Under the pieces are notes generated by a model. The model was given only the letters and a program-made list of their open reading frames with translations. It searched no databases and had not been told where the DNA came from. This document shows positions 8,221-16,595 of a DNA stretch of 64,000 nucleotides, piece after piece (position 1 is the stretch's first letter; each line of letters begins with the position of its first letter). Source of the stretch: Streptomyces sp. CG 926 (GTDB lineage Bacteria; Actinomycetota; Actinomycetes; Streptomycetales; Streptomycetaceae); the NCBI RefSeq assembly GCF_003148825.1, contig NZ_QGGZ01000020.1, positions 1 to 64,000 on the forward strand, read 5' to 3'. A program made the translations under genes and the position numbers.

Positions 8221-9207
8221 TCAGGCGTTGATGGGCCCGTCGGCATCCCGCAAGGCACCGGCGGCCTTGCGCTCCCCGAGCGCCCCCAGGATCTCGGCGC
8301 AGATCGCCAGCGCGGTCTCCGCCGGGGTGCGGGCGCCCAGGTCCAGGCCGATCGGGCCGTGCACCCGCGCCAATTGAGCCTCGGTGACCCCGGCCGCGAG
8401 CAGCCCCTCCCGGCGCCGAGCCGTGGTCTTGCGGGAGCCCAGAGCGCCGACGTACGGCACCTCCTGGGCCAGCGCCACCCGCAGCGTCGGCACGTCGAAC
8501 GACTCCTCGTGGCTCAGCATGACCAGGCACGCGGCGTCCCGGCGCGCCTCCAGCACCTTGCCGGCCTCCTCCGGGCCCGTGACCAGTACGGCCTCCCAGC
8601 CCAGCAGCAACGACTGCCGCTCGATGATCTCGGCCAGCTCACCACCGCCGCCGATGACCACGTACGGGGCCGACGGGAACGCCTCGACCAGCACCAGTCC
8701 CGACTCCGCGTACAGCGCGTCCCGCCCGGCCCGCCGGGTCGCCAGCAGCTCGCCGGCCCGCCGCCCGGCATCGTCACCGGGCGGGTCCGTGGCCCGTACG
8801 ACCGCACTGGTGGCCTGGTCGGCGGCCTCGTTCAGCCGGGTCACCAATGCCACCCCGACCCCCTCGCCCAGCAGCTCCCACCACTCGGCCGGGATCGCGG
8901 CGAGCGGCTGCAGCAGCACCTCGGCCTGCCCGCCGCAGGTCAGCTTCGCGGCGACGGCCTCGGCCGCCCGCACGGACACCTCGCAGACCCGCGCCGTGAC
9001 GCCGGGCGGCAGGGCCGCGACCTCGGCGGCGAGCTCGGCGTCGAAGACCCCGCGGTAGAGCGTGCCGACACACTCCCCCCGAGGGTCGATGAGCACGGCC
9101 CCGGCCGGATCCCGCGGCCCGAACCCCTGCTCGGTCACGGGCCGGGCCAGATACCCGCCCCGCCCCTCGGCCGCCCACCGCCGCGCCGTCTCCACCAGCT
9201 CACGCAT
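8221..9207 (-). CDS. XdhC/CoxI family molybdoenzyme maturation protein
   Basis: 328 residues. The N-terminal XdhC/CoxI domain carries the GGQAEVLLQP block (canonical CGG followed by acidic/hydrophobic residues; here LTCGGQAEVLLQ). The C-terminal half is a Rossmann domain starting VVIGGGGELAEIIERQ, with SHEESFDVPTL and PYVGALGSRKT, as in full-length XdhC. Family members insert or sulfurate the molybdenum cofactor in xanthine or CO dehydrogenases. No molybdoenzyme gene is adjacent, so the partner is unknown. Confidence 0.9.
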   Translation of the reverse strand: MRELVETARRWAAEGRGGYLARPVTEQGFGPRDPAGAVLIDPRGECVGTLYRGVFDAELAAEVAALPPGVTARVCEVSVRAAEAVAAKLTCGGQAEVLLQPLAAIPAEWWELLGEGVGVALVTRLNEAADQATSAVVRATDPPGDDAGRRAGELLATRRAGRDALYAESGLVLVEAFPSAPYVVIGGGGELAEIIERQSLLLGWEAVLVTGPEEAGKVLEARRDAACLVMLSHEESFDVPTLRVALAQEVPYVGALGSRKTTARRREGLLAAGVTEAQLARVHGPIGLDLGARTPAETALAICAEILGALGERKAAGALRDADGPINA

Positions 9208-9386
9208 CCGTGCCGCCCCTTCTCGATCGCCAGAGCCCGCCGCAGAGCACCTGGCGAGCGGCGCGGTGCGGCCTCACGATTCACCTTAGGCAGCCCCGCA
9301 ACGGCACCCCATCCCCCGAACCCACAGACTGCCCCACCCCCACTTCGTACGGACCACCGGAACGCGCCGCCAGGATCTGCAGCCGC

Positions 9387-11243
9387 CTAGGCAGGCGTGC
9401 GCCCGGCCTCCGCAACCGGGACGGCGGCGGGCAGTCCGTCGGCCGAGGGCCAGATCCCCAGAACCACCGAGGCGAGGTAGGCGCCCCGATCCCGGATGCG
9501 GTCCTCGTCCCAGGAATCGGCCCATGCGGTGATGGCGGAACCGGGCGGGGGATTGAGCAGCGTGCCGTGAGTGAGACGGAGGAGGCTGTGTTGACTCAGC
9601 CACTGCCGCTTGCCGTCCCACGCCATGTTGCCGAGGGTGGGATTGAGACGGGCTGTGACCAGGGTGAGGTTGCCGAGGGTGTGCACCAGCTCGTCGCGGT
9701 CGGCACCTTCGTTCGGATCGTCCTCCAGGGGCGGCCAGTTGTCGCGCCAACTCTGCGGCATGACATGTTCAATCGTCAGCTTCGAACCGAGCTGTTCGCC
9801 AATGGGCATGGTGAGCTGCTCGGTGTGGTCGGTGCGTAGCTCGTCCTCCAGTGCTTCCAGGAGGATGCGGACGCGGTGGCGGTAGAGGCGGGCGTACAGC
9901 GGATCCTGTTCCAGTGCCGTGCGGAATTCGGCGTCGGACGGCCAGTTCCGGTGTTGGCCGTGCATCCCCGTGAGCGTCCTGACGATGACTTCGTCCGCGC
10001 GCTCGGGCTCCCGGGCCGCTGCGGCGACGAGGTCGCGGAAGACATGGTTGTAGTCCCGGTTGCTGAGGTTGAGGATCGCCCGCCGCACCAGGTAGCTGTC
10101 GATGGCGCGGATAGCCCTGTTCCGGCGCTCGGGGGACAGCACTTCGTCGCCCAGACCGTAGAGGAAGAGGAGCAGAGGCATCGGTGTCGACATCTGCATG
10201 ACCTTCATCCGGTACAGGAAGCGGCCCTCGAGACCATGGGAGGGGTACTGGTCGAGACGCTCGTAGATCTCGGCGTACCGCGCCAGTTCCGCGAACACGT
10301 CCTCGGTGGGGACGTAGGCGGAGCGCAGCCAGCGCTCGAACTCCTTGAACAGGGCCGAGGAGGTGAATTCACGTTGGGTACGCATGGTGAGCCAATAGGT
10401 CAGGAAGACGTCGAGACGGCTGCGTGTGATGCGTCCGGTCGTCTGCTCGGTCCGCCACTCGGCCTGATCAAAGGGGGCCCAGTAGGTCCTGTAGAGGCGG
10501 TCGATGTCCGCGCCCGCGTGTTCGGCGTCCCGGAACAGCAGGTTCTTGACCAAGTCCGCATGCTCCAGCGGCGTGCCACGACTGTTGAGGGTCTCGAAGA
10601 CGACCTGGGCGTCATCATGCTCCTCCAGGTCGATGATGACCAGACGCAGATGTTCCCGCATCGTCTGCACCAGCGTCCCGAGCCGCTCATGCGGTTCGGG
10701 CGCTTCCGCCAGCCACTTGTCGATCTCCTGTTGGAAGTAGTCGACGGCCAGGGTCAGTCGCCCGCTGCCGCCCTTGCCGAGCATGACGGAGCGGAACTCC
10801 TCGCGGTCGGCATTGGTGGGCCAGACCTTGTAGAGGTGGTCGGGATGGCGGCCGCGGTCGAAGAGGTCCGCGTCGTTCTCCAGGAACTTGCTCAGCAGCC
10901 GGACGGACTTCTCGTGATCCCGGGCCGTGGCCGACAGCCTTGCCGCGAAGAGGAACAGCTGGAGCGTCGTCAGCCGCTGCTGGCCGTCGATGACCTGACG
11001 GGTCTCGAGATCGGAGGACATGTGCGGTGCCTCGTCGAAGACGACAGCACCAAGGAAGTGCGGGGCGACGGGCTCGCCGACCTGCGCCGCCTCCTCCGCC
11101 CGCTCCACCGTGCGGCGGATGTCCTCCCACAGGGCGGCCCAGTTGTCGTCCCGGTCCCACACGTACGGACGCTGGAACAGCGGCACCGTGTACCGGACGT
11201 CCCTGCCGAAGATCCGTCGGAGATCAACCGTGTCTGCCTTCAT
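9387..11243 (-). CDS. DUF262/DUF1524 protein, GmrSD-like restriction nuclease
   Basis: 618 residues from ATG 11243, which has a GGGAGGGGAG site. The N-terminal DUF262 (GmrS-like) domain shows VPLFQRPYVW, FLGAVVF and the signature VIDGQQRLTTL, then FETLNSRGTPLEHADLVKNL. The C-terminal DUF1524 (GmrD-like, HNH-type) domain shows IEHVMPQSW followed by LGNLTLVTARLNPTLGN. Proteins with this pair act as type IV restriction enzymes against modified DNA in the characterised GmrSD/BrxU cases. It opens the defence-rich segment that runs to tRNA-Arg. What modification it targets cannot be told from sequence. Confidence 0.88.
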   Translation of the reverse strand: MKADTVDLRRIFGRDVRYTVPLFQRPYVWDRDDNWAALWEDIRRTVERAEEAAQVGEPVAPHFLGAVVFDEAPHMSSDLETRQVIDGQQRLTTLQLFLFAARLSATARDHEKSVRLLSKFLENDADLFDRGRHPDHLYKVWPTNADREEFRSVMLGKGGSGRLTLAVDYFQQEIDKWLAEAPEPHERLGTLVQTMREHLRLVIIDLEEHDDAQVVFETLNSRGTPLEHADLVKNLLFRDAEHAGADIDRLYRTYWAPFDQAEWRTEQTTGRITRSRLDVFLTYWLTMRTQREFTSSALFKEFERWLRSAYVPTEDVFAELARYAEIYERLDQYPSHGLEGRFLYRMKVMQMSTPMPLLLFLYGLGDEVLSPERRNRAIRAIDSYLVRRAILNLSNRDYNHVFRDLVAAAAREPERADEVIVRTLTGMHGQHRNWPSDAEFRTALEQDPLYARLYRHRVRILLEALEDELRTDHTEQLTMPIGEQLGSKLTIEHVMPQSWRDNWPPLEDDPNEGADRDELVHTLGNLTLVTARLNPTLGNMAWDGKRQWLSQHSLLRLTHGTLLNPPPGSAITAWADSWDEDRIRDRGAYLASVVLGIWPSADGLPAAVPVAEAGRTPA

Positions 11244-11339
11244 GGGGCTCCCCTCCCTCACACGAACGGCCACCACCGTAGCGATCTTCCGCGCGCCTGA
11301 CGTCGACTCGGCCGTATCCACCCACGGCGACCAGGGCGG

Positions 11340-12700
11340 GCAGGGGCCGCTGGGCGGCCAACACGGAGCGGCTCCCCGAGCTGCTGGAGGAGCGGGATCT
11401 GTCGCTTGCCGCCCCGTACCGGCGGATCACCGGCATGCGGGAGTTGGCCGATCATCTGCTCACCGACGAGTCGGTGGGCCACGGCCTGATGGCGGTCGCG
11501 TCCGGCGAGCTGGAACTGCTGGCCTCCATCGCCGCCCTTGCCCTGGAGCGGCACGGTCCCGTCGCCGGCGGTGACAGCGAGGACGGCCCCCGGTACCCGT
11601 GGCAGCAGCATCGGCCGGTGGAACCGGCAGACCGGCTGGTGGCGGAGAAGGACGTGCTGGCCTGATTCGAGCCGGGGGAGCACCGGCAGCGCGCCGAGCG
11701 CATGCTCGGGCGGCTGCGTGAGCGCGTTCTGCTCCTTCCCGCGCCCAGGGGCAGGCCGTCGCCGCCGCTGCACGTCCGGGCCGCCGGGTTCGACGGCTAC
11801 GGCGGCACCGCGGACTGGCTGCTGACCGCCGCCTACAACGCCCCCGAGGTTAAGCGGATCGCCGCAACCCTGTTGGGCGACGGCGCGGCCCGCACCCGGG
11901 ACCCGGCCCAGGAGCTGATCACCGCACTCCTCGCCGACGCCGCCCGGGTCCGAGCTCTGGTGGCGAAGTCCCCAGCCCCCTCCTGGATGCGGAGCCGTTC
12001 ACCGCGACCGCACCGCTTCCGCCGGGCTGGGAGGGGCAAGGCGCCGCGGCCGCCGCCTGGCGGGCCGAACTGGTCCTGCGGGCGCTGGCCGCCCAGCCGG
12101 TCGCGATCCGCAAGGCGGGCGGGATCGCCGTACGCGACACGCGGCGGCTCGTGCGGACGAGTCGGACACCCGGCTGTGGCTCGACCTCGCCGTCAACGCG
12201 GGGCTCGCCGCACCGCAGAACGAGGAGCCGTCCCCCGCCCTCGGGGGCCGCCGGAACTCCAAGGCTTCCCGGCCCCCCCAACCCTCCGCCCGGCTGCTGC
12301 CCAGCGACCACTACGACGCCTGGGCCGCCGCCCCGGCCGCCGGCAAACTGCTGCCGCTGCTGGCCGCCTGGGCGGCGGTCCCCGAAGTCCTCAGCCACTG
12401 GCCCGACCCCGACGAACCCCCGGTCGCGCTCATCAGCCCGCAGGACGAGGGCGCCGTAACCCTGCGCACCGGGGTACTGCGCGCCCTCGCCACCCTCCCC
12501 GACGGACACGGGCTGAGCGGGGACGCCCACGGCTACACCGAACTCGTCTCCCGGGCAGCGTGGTTCCAGCCCGCCTTGGGAGGCCACCTGGCCGCGGAGG
12601 ACACCAGAACACCGGCCCCCATGGACGAATTCCTCGACCGCCTGGCGGCCACCCTGAACGAGGCGGTGCTGCTCAGCACATCCGCATCTGGGGTACTTGG
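11340..12700 (+). pseudogene. Broken helicase-associated (XPB/Ssl2-like N-terminal) domain gene
   Basis: Segments of one protein lie in several frames. From about 11350 to 11664 (frame of ATG 11435) it reads LPELLEERDLSLAAPYRR..., ending at a stop. About 11666-11970 reads HVRAAGFDGYGGTADWLLTA and AYNAPEVKRIAATLLG. From about 11985 another frame reads LPPGWEGQGAAAAAWRAELV and PVAIRKAGGIAVRDTRRL. About 12165-12690 reads LWLDLAVNAGLAAP, LLPSDHYDAWAAAPAAGKLL and AWAAVPEVLSHWPDPDE. I recognise this as the helicase-associated protein common in Streptomyces. The N-terminal part is missing, there is an in-frame stop, at least two frameshifts, and a probable internal deletion near 11975. Confidence 0.8.
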
Positions 12701-12912
12701 CGCGCGGTCCGCAGCGTGCGAACCGCCCACTACGCCAACCGGCGGCCTGTCAGTCGTCCTCGCCCTGACCGAGGGCCTACCCCTCCACCTCCCACCGGCG
12801 GAACCAGTGGCGGTACGTGGGCTGCCGTAAGGGAAACGCCGCGGTGCGAGCGCCGAGGCCCCTCCGGAGAGTGGCCACGTCCCAGCTCAGCGCACTCGCG
12901 CCGTGGCGGGCC
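12700..12912. other. Gap between pseudogene end and island gene; nothing identified
   Basis: About 210 bases with no supported gene. A minus-strand reading shows RQPTYRHWFRRWE, which might be the tail of an old transposase, but it is too short to call. Confidence 0.3.
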
Positions 12913-14259
12913 TCAGTTGACTCGGCGGTTACCGGGTGGGACCTCGCTTCGGTGTATACCCACGACGACGGAACCGGGGCCTTCCGAGGACAGACTCCTC
13001 CGGATGAGTTCAATGACGTAATCCGAACCGGTGCCGCGGGTTCCGAGCCACCCATCCCTGAGCAGTGTGGTGAAGGTGGTGTTGTTCAGATACCGGGGGA
13101 TTGAGTGCTCGACGATCCGTGTCCCACCTGACGGCCCCGTGGCCTCCGGGCGCTGAAGCAATTCGGAGAAGTGCTCTCGTGTGAGGTACATACCGGGGAT
13201 GAGCGCGGCGGAGTTCATCATGAAGGGTTCGGTCCGGCATAGCTTGACCATGCTTGGCGTGGTGACCAGGCGCGGATCTCCCGCCGTCCCCGCCGCGGGG
13301 CGGCCGGTCTCGATCCATGCCGGATCGCATTCGGCATCGACGGCCTCCATCCGCTTCATCTCGCGCTCGCCGGTGCCGTCGTGCCAATACACCCAGTTGT
13401 GCCCGCTCTGTCGCATGCGCTTGTACTGGACCATCGCCACGCTGTGCGCGTGCTCGTTCACGTAGATCATGTCGACGCCCATGGCGGCCTCGGCCTGAGT
13501 GCGGTTCGCGTTGAACACGAACAGCCGGTGGGACGACTCGGTGCTGCGGCGGTAGATACGCCAGCCCACCTGTACGGCGTCCTCTCCATCCATGCCGGGA
13601 AAGCGCATGTAATCGTGGACAATCTGCTGGTCCTCGATCTGCCGGAGGGAGGGCAGCCCTTCGAGGAACGGGACGGAGCGGGAGTGAGGGCCGTCCTCGC
13701 CCAGCGGCGGCTGCCACGCTTCGAGGGGATCGCGGTCCATTCCGGCCGTCTCGAGAAGGGTTCCCACGGCATCCTTCTCAAGGCTCAGCCGCTCGCCGAC
13801 CTCCCCCGTAGGGGCATTGGCTCCCAGACCGGCCTCCAAGCCGTCCAGTACATCGCCCAATTCCCGCCGTAGGTTCCGCACGGCATTGAGCAAGTTGCGT
13901 CCCGCCGCCGGCGGCATGTGGCCGTCATGCTTCAAGAACCGGCGGCTGGCCCCCATGGGGGTCTCGAGATCGACAAGCCGCAATGGTCGCTCGAGTGCGG
14001 TGAAGTCCCGCGCGATCAGTGCGCGCTCGTACGTTCCCGATCGCCGGCCCGGGAAGACGGTGCCTACGCCGATGATCGAGCGCTGCTCGAAGCGAGGGTG
14101 CCGATCGGTGAAGAAGGCGAGACACCAGACGCGCGGCTTCCGCCACTCGTGGTGTGGATACGCGAAGGTGCGCTCGCCCCGCGTCAACCATGCCGGCGGC
14201 CTCTCCGGCAACCGTTCCAGCATCAACGCGGTGCTGTGCACCAGTGCGATGGCGAGCAA
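12913..14259 (-). CDS. Unknown protein with QxK nuclease-like motif
   Basis: 448 residues. The TTG start is supported by a strong AGGAGG site 6 bases upstream. I do not recognise a family. A region at about residues 240-285 reads ANRTQAEAAMGVDMIYVNE followed by HAHSVAMVQYKRM. The G-V-D-x-I ... V-Q-Y-K-R spacing resembles the D...QxK core of Mrr-like PD-(D/E)xK nucleases. The remainder is mixed alpha/beta without membrane segments. It is the last gene of a leftward run after hsdR, hsdS, hsdM and a HEPN gene (50-base gap to the HEPN gene), which suggests a role in phage defence. That function is inferred from position plus this one motif. Confidence 0.7.
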   Translation of the reverse strand: MLAIALVHSTALMLERLPERPPAWLTRGERTFAYPHHEWRKPRVWCLAFFTDRHPRFEQRSIIGVGTVFPGRRSGTYERALIARDFTALERPLRLVDLETPMGASRRFLKHDGHMPPAAGRNLLNAVRNLRRELGDVLDGLEAGLGANAPTGEVGERLSLEKDAVGTLLETAGMDRDPLEAWQPPLGEDGPHSRSVPFLEGLPSLRQIEDQQIVHDYMRFPGMDGEDAVQVGWRIYRRSTESSHRLFVFNANRTQAEAAMGVDMIYVNEHAHSVAMVQYKRMRQSGHNWVYWHDGTGEREMKRMEAVDAECDPAWIETGRPAAGTAGDPRLVTTPSMVKLCRTEPFMMNSAALIPGMYLTREHFSELLQRPEATGPSGGTRIVEHSIPRYLNNTTFTTLLRDGWLGTRGTGSDYVIELIRRSLSSEGPGSVVVGIHRSEVPPGNRRVN

Positions 14260-14309
14260 CTGCGGCCTCCTGCGTCTCAGAAGTCAGCTGACTTGACCTC
14301 GGCTGAGCG

Positions 14310-14960
14310 TCAGCCCAGCACCTTGGCGATGGCGAGTGCGATCCGCTCGATCCAGTCGATCGCGTCGGTGACGTCCGCGTCAGAGATTGGCCGTCGCCGC
14401 TTCAGGTCGCCGTCCAGCAAGTCGGCGTCATGGGCGATCTTGTTGCGACGGTCGGTGATCGAGATGTACTGCTTCTTGAGGGTCTGGTCGGTCATCCCCG
14501 TGCGGCCGTGGTTCCACTCGTTGAGCTGGACCGCAGCCTTGGCCCAGATGTTCTCCTCCGTGACCAGCTTCAGCGCCTCGCTGATCTTGCGCGGGTTCTG
14601 AAGGGAGGCGTTGGCCCACTTCGCCTTGACGTGCTCGGACACGGCGTCGGCGAGGGTGGTCGTGCCCCGCCGGACCTCCTCGACCTTCTCCAGCGGCAGC
14701 TCGAACTTCGTCAGCTGGTACGGCATGCCAGGACTGTCTGCGGCGGCCAGGTCGGCCACACGGCGGTACAGCTCCTCGTGGAACCAGTGGTCGATGGCGC
14801 TGACCGCCTGCACCCACGCGGCGCGGTAGAAGTCGCCGATGTCGAAGACGGGGGACTGGAAGGCGGCCAGGCTCTGGCCGGCGAGGACCATCTTCCGGGC
14901 GTACTCGATGTTGGTCTTGAACGCCTGGAACTCGCGCGTCTGCGGCTGCGGAACTGCCAT
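14310..14960 (-). CDS. HEPN-like protein in the type I restriction operon
   Basis: 216 residues from ATG 14960; an extended start at 15023 would overlap the region just after hsdM. All-helical appearance. Near residue 170 it contains ITDRRNKIAHDADL, whose RNKIAH fits the RNxxxH catalytic motif of HEPN ribonucleases. The earlier segment WVQAVSAIDHWFHEELYRRV looks like the first HEPN helices. HEPN proteins are common RNA-cutting toxins or effectors in defence systems. It lies 75 bases after hsdM and 50 before the unknown protein, on the same strand. A catalytic role is inferred; non-catalytic HEPN-like domains also exist. Confidence 0.75.
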   Translation of the reverse strand: MAVPQPQTREFQAFKTNIEYARKMVLAGQSLAAFQSPVFDIGDFYRAAWVQAVSAIDHWFHEELYRRVADLAAADSPGMPYQLTKFELPLEKVEEVRRGTTTLADAVSEHVKAKWANASLQNPRKISEALKLVTEENIWAKAAVQLNEWNHGRTGMTDQTLKKQYISITDRRNKIAHDADLLDGDLKRRRPISDADVTDAIDWIERIALAIAKVLG

Positions 14961-15035
14961 GGGATGCCCCCGTCTCACTGATTGATCGAGATCAAGACTT
15001 CCGGCGAGACGGGGACGGGTCAACTCAGTTGCGGG

Positions 15036-16595
15036 TCAGGCGCCTTCGCCTGGCTGGATCTCGTCAGTATCAGCCGAGATCTCGCCACCGAGCGCCTCCG
15101 CGATCGCGGCGAACTCGCTGAGCGCGGCCTGCAAGTCCTCCACGATCTCCTGTGCGATCACCTCGGGCGGCAGCAGGCTGTCGGCGTCGTCGAGGGCCGG
15201 GTCCTTCATCCAGGTGATGTCGAGGTTCACCTTGTCGCGGGCGATGAGTCCGTCGTAGTCGAAGCACTTGAAGCGCTCGGTTTCGACACGTTCACTGCGG
15301 TCCTTGCCCGGCAGGTATGCCTCGACGAACTCCTCCAGAGCAGCACGAGTCAGCGGGTGCTGTTTGAGGGTGAAGTGCTTGGCGGTGCGGAAGTCGTAGA
15401 CCCAGAGTTTCGAGGTGTTGTGCGCGCCTCCACTGCGGGGCGGCTTCTTCTCGAAGAACAGGACGTTGGCCTTGACGCCGCCTGCGTAGAAGATGCCGGT
15501 GGGCAGACGAAGGATCGTGTGGAGGTCGAAGTCTTCGAGCAGGCGACGCCGGATCTTCTCGCCGGCCCCGCCTTCGAAGAGCACGTTGTCCGGGAGGACG
15601 ACTGCCGCTTGGCCGTTCATCTCCATCAGCGACATGATGTGCTGGAGGAAGTTGAGCTGCTTGTTGGTGGTAGTGGCGCGGAAGTCGTCACGGTCGTAGG
15701 AGATGTCCTGCTTGTCGGCCTTACCGTCGGTGCCGACGATGGTGATCGCGGACTTTTTGCCGAAGGGCGGGTTGGCGAGGACGAGGGAAGCATGCTGCTT
15801 GGGCTGTTCGGCGAGAGCGTCCCCCTCAGTGATGAGGGATTTGCCGTCGGCGTCGCCGATGCCGTGGAGCAGCATGTTCATGGCGGCGAGGCGGGCGGTG
15901 CCGGTGACCAGCTCGTTGCCCCAGATCTTGCCGTCGCCGAGGGCGAGCCGCTCCTCGCGGGAGAGGTTCTGCATGTGGTGCTTGCGAATGTAGGCGTGCG
16001 CGGCGATGAGGAAGCCGGCGGTTCCGCAGGCGGGGTCGGTGATGGTGTCACCCGGCTGGGGCTGCATCACGTCGACCATGGCGTCGATGAGCGCCCGGGG
16101 GGTGAAGTACTGGCCGGCGCCGGTCTTGGTGTCCTCGGCGCCCTTGGCGAGCAGGCCTTCGTAGGCGTCACCCTTGAGGTCGGTGCCCTGGATCGTCCAG
16201 TCTTCCTTGCCGATCAGCTCGACCACGAGCTTTTCGAGGAGGGCGGGCTCGGTGATCCGGTTCTGCGCCTTGGCGAAGATCCGACCGAGGGTGGTACCGG
16301 GGCTCTTGCCAAGTTCGGCCAGGATCTCCCGGTAGTGGACTTCGAGCTCGATCCCCTTCTTGGAGGCGAGCGACTGCCAGTCGTACTTGGCGGGTACGAC
16401 GGTCCGGGCTTCGGCCTCGGTGAAGGGGTCGGAGGCGATCTCGTCGGCCATCTTGAGGAAGAGCAGGTACGAGAGCTGCTCGACGTACTCGATGGTGGAC
16501 AGGCCGTTGTCCCGGAGGACGTTGCAGTAGTTCCAGAGCTTCGCGACCAAGGAGTTGGTCTGCGCGTGCGCCAGGGCGGGGGATGCGGGGGTCAC
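15036..16595 (-). CDS. hsdM: Type I restriction-modification methyltransferase subunit HsdM
   Basis: 519 residues. N-terminal helical HsdM_N domain (LWNYCNVLRDNGLSTIEYVE...LLFLKMADE). The N6-adenine methyltransferase domain follows, with the S-adenosylmethionine motif DPACGTAGFLIAAH (about residue 187) and the catalytic NPPF in LANPPFGKKS (about residue 275). It methylates host DNA in complex with HsdS. The GTG start overlaps the hsdS stop by 4 bases, so the three hsd genes are translationally coupled. Confidence 0.96.
   Translation of the reverse strand: MTPASPALAHAQTNSLVAKLWNYCNVLRDNGLSTIEYVEQLSYLLFLKMADEIASDPFTEAEARTVVPAKYDWQSLASKKGIELEVHYREILAELGKSPGTTLGRIFAKAQNRITEPALLEKLVVELIGKEDWTIQGTDLKGDAYEGLLAKGAEDTKTGAGQYFTPRALIDAMVDVMQPQPGDTITDPACGTAGFLIAAHAYIRKHHMQNLSREERLALGDGKIWGNELVTGTARLAAMNMLLHGIGDADGKSLITEGDALAEQPKQHASLVLANPPFGKKSAITIVGTDGKADKQDISYDRDDFRATTTNKQLNFLQHIMSLMEMNGQAAVVLPDNVLFEGGAGEKIRRRLLEDFDLHTILRLPTGIFYAGGVKANVLFFEKKPPRSGGAHNTSKLWVYDFRTAKHFTLKQHPLTRAALEEFVEAYLPGKDRSERVETERFKCFDYDGLIARDKVNLDITWMKDPALDDADSLLPPEVIAQEIVEDLQAALSEFAAIAEALGGEISADTDEIQPGEGA

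Noticed and set aside
12777..13055. Possible transposase fragment on the minus strand (RQPTYRHWFRRWE)
   Set aside because: Too short and overlaps the 448-residue gene; no catalytic residues or repeats.
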